Shown: in pieces, positions 10,310 through 19,200 of the stretch
How positions within the stretch are numbered: the stretch's first letter is position 1
Layout of the letters: each line of letters opens with the position of its first letter
NCBI GenBank assembly: GCA_022266195.1
Contig: WHVY01000004.1
Location: 4,171,501 to 4,235,500, forward strand
Origin: Tetranychus cinnabarinus
Taxonomy: Eukaryota; Arthropoda; Arachnida; Trombidiformes; Tetranychidae
Direction of reading: 5' to 3'
Length of the DNA: 64,000 nt
Made by a program: the position numbers and the translations under genes
Notes under the pieces: generated by a model
What the model saw: only the letters and a program-made list of their open reading frames with translations
Told to the model about the DNA's origin: nothing
Databases searched by the model: none

Positions 10310-11623
10310 TCACCAATCTTTGACCGATAGACCACATTTTACCATGTCTCTGATTTCTTCTGTAGTCGGAACTCGGCTCTGTTGTGTTAATCTGATGAAT
10401 TCCATATATGCTTTCAAGGTGACCCTTGAATCTCTTTCTGGAGAATGCCCGTAGATTACTGAAGTTGGATCATCTCGTTTCAGTTTATTATGATCGGGAT
10501 AGAAAAACATATCTATATTTTTCAATCCTAGCGGCTGGCGTCCAGGCCAAATCTGTTGAAGATCAATATGATCTATTTTATGTCGTTGAATTTCTGCTGT
10601 AGTTATTTGTAGTTTCTCAAAATCACTGCTACCTTGAGTAATTACTCTCAAACCATTGATGATAGTTAATATCTTTTGTTTCACTTCATCGAAAGGAGTA
10701 CCATTAATTAAATCTGTTATTTGCAGTCCCGTTATCCGTGTATTTGGGTTCACAACTGTTATGTCTTTGATTTCAGCATAATATACCGTTTGAATTCTTT
10801 TGATTTTACCAAACCATCCTGATATATGGACATTTCCCAGACCTCCATTACCGTTACCTTCAATATCTAGAGCGACTGTTCGTTGCATTTGTTCTATTCC
10901 AATTGGTTCTAGTTGATAAATTAGTTCAGGGTTAAATTGATTAGGCGTTCTAAACCAGATTCGATTTTCAAATTGTTTTCTTTCTTGTCGTCGTATTTCT
11001 TTTCTTAATTGTCGATATACTTTGTATCTCGGATTAGTAGTTGTTGGAGTTACTAAGTTCAAAGTGAAAGGTTGCTCAACTTGTAATTCAGGACAAAATT
11101 TTCGTAGATGTAACTCGCTTGAACAATAAGAACAATTTCGACAATTCGGCTTAAGATGATTCGTTTTAAAACAGATAGTGCAATGTTGATTTGACAATGG
11201 AATGAGTTCAAGAGGGTATTTCTGTTTCTGTTTATGGCTTAACTGGTTTTGTAGATGATCGATGTGTCTTTTCAGGCATTGTTCAGCTTTATTCATATAG
11301 AATAAAATATTTGTTGAAACTGTAAGTTTTGTGTATCGGTTCATTTCAGGCGGAGTTCCAGATAATTTGAAATAACTTCGGTCAAGATAAGGACGTGGAT
11401 GACCGTAATATCCAATGAAGTGTTTAGCATATATGGACAAAATCAGATAACATTGAGTAATATAATATGAAGCATTTACGGGAGCTTGGAGTTGAAATCT
11501 TTGTAACTCAGATTTTCGTTTTATTAATCTGCCATTTACGACTTCTCTCTCCAAACGTCGTTGACTAGCCAATAGATCTGCGTTCTCTCTAGGAACAATA
11601 TTAGATTCATCCATCAACTCCAT
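10310..11623 (-). CDS. Retrotransposon accessory ORF: two CCHC zinc knuckles plus DEDDh exonuclease
   Basis: A 437-aa intact ORF between env and the 3' LTR. Residues 1-145 are basic and probably helical, with no recognised domain. Two perfect CX2CX4HX4C knuckles follow: C148-C151-H156-C161 and C164-C167-H172-C177. They resemble retroviral nucleocapsid RNA-binding motifs. Residues 248-410 form a DEDDh 3'-5' exonuclease: Exo I is ALDIEG (D253, E255), Exo II is QGSSDFEKL (D334), and Exo III is HSPERDSRVTLKAYM (H393, D398). LGLKNIDMFF also fits the REX4/ISG20 group. All five catalytic residues are present, so an active RNA or DNA exonuclease is plausible. The ATG directly follows CACAATTTAG with a pyrimidine-rich stretch and an ACTAACTAA branch-like site upstream, suggesting translation from a spliced subgenomic RNA. 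A possible role in RNA decay or host-defence suppression is inference only. Confidence 0.85.
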   Translation of the reverse strand: MELMDESNIVPRENADLLASQRRLEREVVNGRLIKRKSELQRFQLQAPVNASYYITQCYLILSIYAKHFIGYYGHPRPYLDRSYFKLSGTPPEMNRYTKLTVSTNILFYMNKAEQCLKRHIDHLQNQLSHKQKQKYPLELIPLSNQHCTICFKTNHLKPNCRNCSYCSSELHLRKFCPELQVEQPFTLNLVTPTTTNPRYKVYRQLRKEIRRQERKQFENRIWFRTPNQFNPELIYQLEPIGIEQMQRTVALDIEGNGNGGLGNVHISGWFGKIKRIQTVYYAEIKDITVVNPNTRITGLQITDLINGTPFDEVKQKILTIINGLRVITQGSSDFEKLQITTAEIQRHKIDHIDLQQIWPGRQPLGLKNIDMFFYPDHNKLKRDDPTSVIYGHSPERDSRVTLKAYMEFIRLTQQSRVPTTEEIRDMVKCGLSVKDW

Positions 11624-11660
11624 CTAAATTGTGAAGAAATAATAGATTAGTTAGTTCACC
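11624..11660 (-). promoter_or_regulatory. Candidate 3' splice site for the exonuclease ORF
   Basis: On the element's sense strand an AACTAACTAAT branch-like motif is followed by a pyrimidine-rich run and TTTAG immediately before the ATG at 11623. This is the expected shape of a splice acceptor for a subgenomic mRNA. It is seen in sequence only. Confidence 0.45.
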
Positions 11661-11746
11661 CCATTCACCGGAGTTAACTAAATAAGTAAAAGCTATGCAT
11701 TTACTTTTAATTATATATATATTTTTTTGAATTTATTTTATTATCG

Positions 11747-11807
11747 CCCTTTCACCAGGGGTTTTCACATTTTTTTTTCTCCCTTTCACCAGGGTTTTCA
11801 TATTTTT
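11747..11807. repeat. Short direct duplication between env and the exonuclease ORF
   Basis: CCCTTTCACCAGGG followed by TTTTCA and a T-run occurs twice, at 11747-11775 and 11781-11807, inside the 218-bp gap between the two ORFs. Purpose unknown; possibly a replication or processing slip. Confidence 0.7.
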
Positions 11808-11841
11808 GTCTATCTAATTTTTTGTTTGTTTTTTGTTTTAT

Positions 11842-13041
11842 TTAGTAACACTCATGTAGTTGCACTCTTTCTTTCTGTCCCTTTTTAGGTTTACTTTTCT
11901 GTTTTTCTTTCTCATCGTAAACTATCGAGTACACCGTTCGTTTCGGAGTTAACATAAAACGGACGCTAAGGGTGCACAATAAGAAACAGATGGTTAGGAG
12001 TAGTGCGATTGAAATCCATTTAACGTAGTCAAATCTCCAAATAAGATTGATTTGCTCAAAACTAGAAAGTACCTTTTCCTGAGCTGCTTCTAGAAGTTCA
12101 AATTCTAATGGTTGTATGTTAATTTCCTGATATTTTGGTTGAAATATTTTTAAATTTATTGCTTGCGTATGTTCAGTTACTCTAGGACCTCTAACGTAAA
12201 TAAAAAAATTGTTGGAAGTATACTGCATGTCATCAATACTGAAATTGGTATATTTTGATAGTTTGATAACTTGATTTGGACAGGAATATGTACCCGAATA
12301 TACTTCAATTTTATGTCCTGCACAATGAATCAAATAATGATCACCCATATTTTTAACTTGGATTTTTTCTGCCACAACTATTTCATTTATGTTTCTAGAT
12401 ACACAATGCTCATCTCTCCAGAGCTGTGTTTTATTTAATTTATTAGGGCAAGTTGACACTTTAGTGAAAATAGGATTTGGTGACTTCAACTCACTTTCCT
12501 CAATTTCACAGAACTGATATGTGGTGGTATTTACTAATAAGTATTCTGGTCCTTTGTATCTAGTTTTACATGTATGTGTTGCATTGGTTTTGTACAACAA
12601 AAATGGGTCAGCTTGGAATATTTTTGTAACTTGATCATGCCTAAATGTTGTGAAATTCAGACTTAAAACTGGATATCTATCTTCATTGTGAATTTTTACT
12701 GAAATTTTTTCAATAACTGAAAAGTCACAACCGTCACAATTCAAATCAACTTTTAGGGACTTGAAGAAATATGGGTCTATTGTTGGTTTAGGTTTTGTTA
12801 TACTTTCGTTGAATTTTTGCATAGTAATTAACTGAGCATTTGAACAAGTCACGATATCAGCTGCTTGAAAGGATACAATGGGTATTAGTTTTTTTATTAA
12901 ATCAATTTGTTGTCGTTGTTGATTAAGAGTTTTTGCAATATCCATCAAGTGGTCATGTTGCTTTTTTATTGCTCTCTGGTATTCTACGTTTTGTGCTGTA
13001 ATTGCATTTAAGACTGGTCTAAAATCAATTTCAGGTGTCAT
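11842..13041 (-). CDS. Env-like glycoprotein, C-terminal part
   Basis: A 399-aa ORF overlapping the preceding frame by four bases (ATGA at 13038-13041). The first 75 residues look like a heptad coiled coil. A cysteine-containing ectodomain follows (CNAQ, NCDGC, several NxT/NxS sites such as NTT and NKT). A transmembrane segment lies near residues 352-374 (ISIALLLTICFLLCTLSV), then a short basic tail (KSKPKKGQKER). This is the layout of the membrane-anchored subunit of a class I-type envelope protein. It carries no signal peptide of its own; that lies in the upstream frame. Whether the frame change is a defect of this copy or a normal feature of the element cannot be told from one copy. Confidence 0.7.
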   Translation of the reverse strand: MTPEIDFRPVLNAITAQNVEYQRAIKKQHDHLMDIAKTLNQQRQQIDLIKKLIPIVSFQAADIVTCSNAQLITMQKFNESITKPKPTIDPYFFKSLKVDLNCDGCDFSVIEKISVKIHNEDRYPVLSLNFTTFRHDQVTKIFQADPFLLYKTNATHTCKTRYKGPEYLLVNTTTYQFCEIEESELKSPNPIFTKVSTCPNKLNKTQLWRDEHCVSRNINEIVVAEKIQVKNMGDHYLIHCAGHKIEVYSGTYSCPNQVIKLSKYTNFSIDDMQYTSNNFFIYVRGPRVTEHTQAINLKIFQPKYQEINIQPLEFELLEAAQEKVLSSFEQINLIWRFDYVKWISIALLLTICFLLCTLSVRFMLTPKRTVYSIVYDEKEKQKSKPKKGQKERVQLHECY

Positions 13042-14318
13042 TGTAGTTTATACACCCACGCTACTCCTGTAAGTACTACACCTCCCACCATAATAACTGT
13101 TGACCCAACAGCTAATGCGGTAAGGAGCTCTCTTTTGATTAACTGTGGGGATCTTTCTTCTGCAGCTTTAATTGTTGGAATGAATCTAATCGGATTAATA
13201 TATTTTTCTTCAATAAAATTCGAACAGTAATCTTGCAGTGAAAACAAGTATTTTCTGGTAGGTTCACATGTGTAATTTAAAAGAGGGCATCCCTGCATAG
13301 GGCGTGTCCTATTAGTTATCTCTCCAAAGTCATCTGTTTTAAATTTCATCATTTCTGCACAAGGGTTCGTGAAAGCCAAGAGTACTCTTATCTCTTGGGT
13401 TGCTTTTCTGGGCTTGTGTTCTGTTTCTTTCCACAAAATTGTATCTCCCGTTATAAAAGGATTGATTTGTCCAGTTACCAGACAAATTAGTCCTATCAAA
13501 AGTATTAATGAGATTGACAAAGGAGAATGATAAGGTTTTAGTTGGTTACCATGCACTCTCCTGACTCTATCCTTTTGATTCATGTGTAAGATTTTGTAAG
13601 TAGTTTGGCCCATTTTATCAATGACCTTATAGGGGCCAGTGAATCTAGCATTTAATTTTTTTGGACCCGTTTGGTTCTTATATAATACTTCGTCTCCAAT
13701 ACTGAATTGTCTTAATTTCTTTCTATCATGTTGCATTTTTTGATTTTCTTTTGCTTCCTTTGAATACATTTGCAAGGTATCTTTTATTTGTGACCATTTT
13801 TTGATAGTAGTTCTTACTTCTTTTGGAAGACTTGCGAAATTTTTATTGTTAATAAATATGTCAATAGGAAGAGTTGGTTGTCTTCCGTATAATAAGTAAA
13901 AGGGCGAAGCTTTTGTTGCTTGATTAACACTTGTGTTATAAGCAAATCCCATCACCGGGAGAATTTCAGCCCATTTTGTTTTATTTTCATTTTGACAATA
14001 ATGAGTTAGCATATTGCAAATTGTTTGATTTGCTTTTTCAGTCAACCCATTGGTTGCTGGGTGATAAGTTGTCGAAAAAGACCATGTACTTGCAAGAAAA
14101 TCTTTCACTTCTTTTACTACTGAAGAAATAAAATTTCTTCCTTGATCACTCACGATTGTTCGTGGGCAACCATGACGAAGAAATATACTTTGGATCAAAA
14201 ATGTTGCGGTTGATTCAGCAGTCTTATCTTGTATGGCTTGAACTTCGACCCACCTAGTATAATAGTCTGTGCAAATGATAATATATTTGTTCTTTTTTTG
14301 AGACTGGAAATGGACCAA
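13038..14318 (-). CDS. Integrase C-terminal part continuing into env-like N-terminal part
   Basis: A 426-aa open frame. Residues 1-262 are the integrase core and C terminus: D58 in SDQGRNF and E94 in LTEKANQ are the second and third acidic catalytic residues, and FTGPYKV (226-232) is the GPY/F motif. The frame then continues without a stop into a hydrophobic signal-like segment (about 265-283). A cysteine-bearing ectodomain follows, then a dibasic KR (395-396) and a glycine-rich hydrophobic run (398-424) that looks like a cleavage site and fusion-peptide-like segment. Its stop overlaps the next ORF. The frame lies one base away from gag-pol; the break falls in an A-run near 14,300. Env is probably made from a spliced RNA, as in other env-bearing gypsy elements (inference). 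Confidence 0.75.
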   Translation of the reverse strand: MVHFQSQKKNKYIIICTDYYTRWVEVQAIQDKTAESTATFLIQSIFLRHGCPRTIVSDQGRNFISSVVKEVKDFLASTWSFSTTYHPATNGLTEKANQTICNMLTHYCQNENKTKWAEILPVMGFAYNTSVNQATKASPFYLLYGRQPTLPIDIFINNKNFASLPKEVRTTIKKWSQIKDTLQMYSKEAKENQKMQHDRKKLRQFSIGDEVLYKNQTGPKKLNARFTGPYKVIDKMGQTTYKILHMNQKDRVRRVHGNQLKPYHSPLSISLILLIGLICLVTGQINPFITGDTILWKETEHKPRKATQEIRVLLAFTNPCAEMMKFKTDDFGEITNRTRPMQGCPLLNYTCEPTRKYLFSLQDYCSNFIEEKYINPIRFIPTIKAAEERSPQLIKRELLTALAVGSTVIMVGGVVLTGVAWVYKLQ

Positions 14319-17300
14319 TCAAGTCAATCCCTATTTTATTGAAAGCATCATTTACTACAATTGATTTTAAAGGAGCTTCTAATGTTCCACTTCCTCTCTT
14401 GTCAAGTTGACAAATTAAACAACTTTTAACATAATTCATAATATCTCGGGTCATGTGTGGCCACCAATAGTTCTGCTTAATTTTATTATAAGTTGAAAAC
14501 ATTCCAGGATGTCCTGATAAAATTGAATCATGATATTCATTAAGAACTTTTGAAATTAAACTTTTGGGTAAAACAATGTTCCATGTTTCACCGTATTGAT
14601 TATTAGTTAATCGATACAAAATTCCATGTTGGATTCGGAATTTTTCCAATCGTTTTCTTTCTTTTTGATTTAGTGTAGCGTAAGTATCAAGAAATTCAAG
14701 GATTTTAACTATGCTATTGTCCTGACGTTGTTGTTCGATCAAATCAATCTCTTCTTGAATAGATTGTAAAACTAACAAAGAAAATAATTCTTCACATTCA
14801 TCTTTTGCATTATCTAAAACGTTATCATCTACTGGATAGCGGGACAGACAATCAGCATCTTTATGCTTTGTCCCTGATTTATACTGGACAGTAAAATCAA
14901 AAGATTGTAATGCCATAGCATAACGTTGAAGTCGACTTGGTAATTGTTTCTTCGAATGAATGTGACAAAGGGCACAATGGTCTGTTACTACCACAAAATG
15001 AATGCCTTCTAAATAAACTCTAAATTTTTGGACTGCCCAAACTATGGCTAAACATTCTTTATCGGACACAGGATAATTCAATTCAGCTCCTCTCAGTAGT
15101 CTACTAGCGTAGCAAATAGGATGAAAACCGTTGTCATCCTTTTGCAGCAAGATAGCTCCTAGTCCATAGCCTGAAGCATCCACTCTCAATTGAGTCTCTT
15201 TTATTGGATCGTAATGAGCTAAAACTGGAGGTGTAGTTAGTTTCAACTTTAACTGATTAAACGCTTCTTCTTGTTTTTGACCCCATTCAAATGGTAAATC
15301 TTTTCGAGTTAAGTTTGTCAATGGTCTCGCTATCTCTGCAAAGTCTTTGATGAATCTTCTGTAATAAGAACAAAGAGCTACAAAGGATTTAATGTCCCTA
15401 ACTGTATGTGGAGTTGGAAAATGTTGCACTTTCCTTATTTTCTCTGGGTCCACTTCTTGACCTTGTTCGCTTACAACGTGTCCTAAATATAAAATCTTTC
15501 TTTTAAAGAAAGAGCACTTATTTGGTTTAAGAGTAAGTCCAGCATCCTTTAATCTCTGAAAAATGATTTCACAACGGTTTAAATGTTCATCTTCTGTCTT
15601 TGAGAAAATTAGTAAATCGTCAATAAATATTAAGCAAGTATTGTAGATCAATCCACTTAATACAATACTCATCATTCGCATAAAAGAAGCGGGACCATTT
15701 GCTAGTCCGAATGGTAATCGAGTGTACTCATAAAGACCACTAGGTGTAACAAACGCTGTTTTCTGTTGATCTAGCGGATCCATCGCCATTTGATGATAAC
15801 CTGATCTTAAATCAAGTAAGGAAAAATATTTCATGCCTTGCAAACTATCTAAATAATCTTGAATATTAGGCAAAGGAAACTTATCCTTCACTGTTATTTC
15901 ATTTAACTTTCGATAATCAACACAAAGACGGACTTCATCAGTCGCTTTTTTAGCAACCAGTACAATAGGAGAGGACCATGGAGAACATGAAGGGATAACA
16001 ATACCATCGTCCATTAGTTCATTAATACTTTTTTCTGCAATCAATCTTTTTTGTTCAGACATTCTATAAGGCTTTTGAGAAATAGGTGGATGATTTCCAG
16101 TTTCTATTCGATGTGTGTAAACTCGACTAAACCCTAATTCCTCAGATGTTGCTGCAAAGACTACTCTGTAATTTGAAATCAAATCATTGAGTTGTCGTAG
16201 AGTTTCCTTCTCTAAATCTTCATTGACCTCTAATTTTAATTCAGAAATCATATTCGAGATTAAAAAGGAATTCGTGTTTTCTTCCACTAAAATTTCATCC
16301 CCAAAATTTGTTAAGAAAGAAGAATCACTTATCTCTGATGAAAATGTATCAGTTGTTATTGCATTGTTAGATTCAAGAGAATCAAGTGACTTTTCCCAGT
16401 TTTCAAATTTGTTGAACTTTAATTTTGGATTTGATGGAAATTTTATTTGTTTTTCTCCACAATCTATTCGGAATTTTCCAACCTCTAAAATATTCATTCC
16501 CATGACGAACTTAATGTCAGCTGGTAAATAGTCTACAACAATAACTGGAGTCTTTATCTCCATTGATTTTGAACGACATTTGAATGTTATCTTGATGTTA
16601 GATTCACCTAAAACTTTTAAAGGAGTATTTCCTGCTGTTAAATGAATTGGGCCTCGATATCTGTGATAATCTAACTGTAGTTTATACACTAATCTCTGTG
16701 TAATTATTGAAACTTCTGCCCCTGTATCTACTAGAGACATTATGGTTTTTCCCTTTATTTCGATTTCAGTAAAAATCAATTTGGATCTTTTGCTTTTTGA
16801 AAGGTTGAAGATGACTGCACCTACTAAATTTGGTAAATCTTCTTCACTACCATTAACTTCAGTGTAAACGGTTTTTACTACTTTGGTGCGTTTTTCTGGA
16901 GACTTGGATCTGGTTTTTCTAGTTGGGCTAGGAGTTCGTGATCTAGGCCTACCTCGTGGTCTACGCACAGGACTTGGAGTTTCTGATTGAGACCTAACTG
17001 ATCTTGGACTTGGTGATCTGTACCTCCTTGGAGGTGTTCTTTGTCTAATTGGTCTGTTTGACCTTGGAGGAGATCGACTCAAGTCTCTGTTTGGTTGGGA
17101 CTGTGAATAGTTTGTTTCATTATCATTTCTTCTCCAATTATTATTTGTTGACGAGTTTGGATACCAATTTACCTGTTTCGGTGTCGTATTATATTGATTA
17201 CAGTTCACTTGAACATGACCTTCTTGTCCACATTTATAGCATCGTGGAATAGGTCTAGGAGTATATTGTCTGGATCTCTCTTCAGTTCGGTTACTGAGTC

Positions 17301-18096
17301 TTGGATGAACATACGTACGTGGTGGTCTATTTGCATATCTATTTCGTGCTTCTCGCACTGGTGGCTGATACATTTGACTTTGATCCATAGATCGTCTTCG
17401 CATATCGTGTTGGAAATTTAAGCAATCTAATCTTTCTGTTATTTCATTCAATTGTTTAGACAATGAACTGATTTTGTCTTTAACTAACAATTCTTTTTCA
17501 TCAGAATCTCCTAAATCACCGTTTCTAGATAATAATGATCTTTCAGCTAAGGTAACTTTGGATATAAAGTCAGTATCTTTGTCTGCAGTCAATAAATCTG
17601 AACGAGTTCTTATGTTTGAATTTAATCCTCTATCAATGAAACTATTGATGATATCTTCTTTCAACTCAGGATATATTCTTTTACACAGATCCTTTACTTC
17701 ATAAGAATAAGCAATAGCTGACTGATCTGGCCTTTGTTTCTTTTCGTTCAATTCTTTGATTAGAGACTTTCTATAACCTGCCGGACTCAATCCAGACACA
17801 AATTTCAATTTAAAATCTTCAAAAGTCTTAGGAATTTCATTTTCTTTCAATGGTTTGATACAACATCGATACCAACGTGAAGCTGTACCAGTTAAATAAG
17901 CAGGTATGGCTTTCAATTTGGTATCTTCATCCTATTCAAGAGCAGCAGCGGCAGATTCAAAATGATCTAACCAGTCTAAAACATCTTCACCGTCAGCAGA
18001 AAAATTTGGTATATGGATTAATTGTTGCATAGTTGAATTTGACTTAGTCTTTTTAGTGGTAAGCCCCAACACCGGGGATATATTTGTCTCAGTCAT
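14254..18096 (-). pseudogene. gag-pol polyprotein with in-frame stop (gag, protease, RT, RNase H, integrase N-part)
   Basis: The ATG at 18096 opens a frame that meets TAG at codon 55 (17932-17934), then stays open for about 1,220 codons to 14254. Numbering from the TTG at 17916: a capsid-like Gag region up to about 170; a CX2CX4HX4C knuckle at C226-C229-H234-C239; an arginine/serine-rich tract at 275-345 (RSPSPRSVRSQSETPSP); protease DTG at 397-399; reverse transcriptase with LPFGLANGPASF and FIDD (765-768); RNase H starting at VDASGYGLGA; and the integrase HHCC finger (H1129, H1136, C1166, C1169) with the first catalytic D at IGIDLIG. Gag and pol share one frame, so no gag-pol frameshift is needed. 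The frame fails after SKK at an A7 run inside integrase; the remainder of integrase is one frame away. Both lesions suggest a copy that depends on others. Confidence 0.9.
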
Positions 18097-18103
18097 TTGT
18101 GTT

Positions 18104-18373
18104 TTAAGGAGACCGATGAGTTAGCTCGTAAAGTTGAATTAAAAGATAGATAAAGTAAACTCCAACGATGAAAAAAGGTAACATTAAACAGATTAAGATA
18201 AGAATATTGACTGTAGAATTTTCACAACTGTATCCCATAATTTCTTTGCTATTGTCTTCAATTCTCTCATTTTCATTTGAATCGCTGTAATCTCCGGGGT
18301 GGATATTTTTAATAATTGCCATAATACAATCATAATCAAAACAACATAGACAATAAGCATAAGTGATTTGCAC
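18104..18373 (-). CDS. Small membrane-protein ORF in the retrotransposon leader
   Basis: An 89-codon ORF ending 8 nt before the gag ATG. It has a hydrophilic acidic middle (SDSNENERIEDNSKE) with one NST site and a strong C-terminal membrane segment (ILILICLMLPFFIVGVYFI), then a short tail. A second overlapping ORF in another frame (18193-18375) has its own N-terminal hydrophobic run. I do not recognise either. It may be a leader peptide that regulates gag translation, a real accessory membrane protein, or chance in AT-rich DNA. Confidence 0.35.
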   Translation of the reverse strand: MQITYAYCLCCFDYDCIMAIIKNIHPGDYSDSNENERIEDNSKEIMGYSCENSTVNILILICLMLPFFIVGVYFIYLLIQLYELTHRSP

Positions 18374-18524
18374 ATGATAAACTCATAACTCTACGTTTTC
18401 TTCTAGTTAAAAACAGTCAATGGATGCTTAATCAAGTCAATGAACTCAGAAAACTAGAAATCTCAATGAATTCAAATGTATCTAACTCTAATATTCAATC
18501 TAATACTTATCTTGTTTTACCGAA

Positions 18525-18742
18525 GTCGAATCTCAGTTGAATTCTCAGTTGAATCTCCAGTTGAATCTCAAAGGAATCTAAGTTGAATCTCAAAGGAATC
18601 TAAGTTGAATCTCCAGTTGAATCTCAGTTGAATGTACAGGAGTTGAATCTCAATTCACAGAATTTGAATCTCAGTTGATAGGAATTGAATCTTAGTTCGT
18701 ACAATCAAAGTTTTGAGTTAAATGTAAAGTTGAATCTCAGAC
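18525..18742. repeat. Degenerate tandem repeat in the retrotransposon 5' leader
   Basis: About nine or more copies of an AGTTGAATCTC(A/C) unit, spaced roughly 13-20 bp, lie between the PBS and the first ORF. Drosophila gypsy carries its insulator (a tandem set of su(Hw) sites) at this same position. The analogy is positional only; the unit is different. Confidence 0.75.
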
Positions 18743-18781
18743 AAGGCAACACTCGGAGCACAGAATCTCAGTAAGCAAAAC

Positions 18782-18800
18782 AATCTCGGTGGAACCTCCA
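18782..18800 (-). other. Primer binding site, tRNA-Gln type
   Basis: On the sense strand, TGGAGGTTCCACCGAGATT starts 3 nt after the 5' LTR. It begins with TGG, pairing with a tRNA CCA end. The complement matches the 3' end of metazoan tRNA-Gln as I remember it (acceptor GGAACC preceded by CTCGG). Confidence 0.7.
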
Positions 18801-18803
18801 AAT

Positions 18804-19200
18804 TGTAACGTTGAAAGTTGAACAATTTCTTGAAAACGCAGAAATGAAGGTCAAGTTTTTGACAAAAGGATAATTATCAAAAAGGATTTACTTTTATTTC
18901 ACTGGATTGAATTAAACAAGAAGTACATAATTTGACTTGTTGAAATCGTTGATTTTGTCTCAGGTTTACTGAAAACTTAACAGACTAACTGTAACTTAGC
19001 TTTTCGACTCTCTTTTTCAACTTAACTTTTTCCTTTTTATTCCTCGTATTCTCTTCTTCTTTTCCTCGTTGAAAGGGTTTTATTTAGGTTTCCTGTTATT
19101 CATATTTTCTTCTACTTTCCTTGTTGGCTACGGAAATCGCTAATCTGACTTTCATGTAAATTAGTCCAAACTAAAGAAACATTCTTTTTTCCTTGTTTCA
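18804..19200 (-). repeat. 5' LTR of the retrotransposon
   Basis: A 397-bp copy matching the 3' LTR base for base by eye. It is followed by GTGT at 19201-19204, the second half of the target duplication. Confidence 0.95.

Larger units (their letters stand above)
9761..19200 (-). mobile_element. Ty3/gypsy-type LTR retrotransposon with env-like gene and exonuclease ORF
   Basis: A 9,440-bp full-length element on the - strand with 397-bp LTRs (9761-10157 and 18804-19200), TG..CA ends and a GTGT target duplication. The internal order, 5' to 3' on the - strand, is: PBS, repeat-rich leader, small membrane ORF, gag-pol (zinc knuckle, protease, reverse transcriptase, RNase H, integrase), env-like region, then an ORF with CCHC knuckles and a DEDDh exonuclease. 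Protease-RT-RNase H-integrase is the Ty3/gypsy order, and an env-like gene after pol is the errantivirus-like arrangement. The LTRs look identical by eye, implying recent insertion. This copy has an amber codon in gag and a frame break in integrase, and the env region lies in two frames, so it is probably not autonomous as it stands. No clear polypurine tract abuts the 3' LTR. Confidence 0.95.

Noticed and set aside
10310..11623. Reading the extra ORF as a second (archaeal-type) RNase H, as known in some plant gypsy elements
   Set aside because: The motif order D-x-E, then D, then H-x4-D with an LKN-x-D segment fits DEDDh exonucleases and not RNase H, which would need its own D-E-D-D pattern with a different first strand.
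14254..14318. Programmed frameshift between gag-pol and the next ORF
   Set aside because: The switch is inside the integrase catalytic core, where no known element shifts frame, and gag and pol are already in one frame. A mutation or homopolymer error is simpler.
16187..17704. Several + strand ORFs opposite pol
   Set aside because: They are antisense shadows of gag-pol with no protein-like features.
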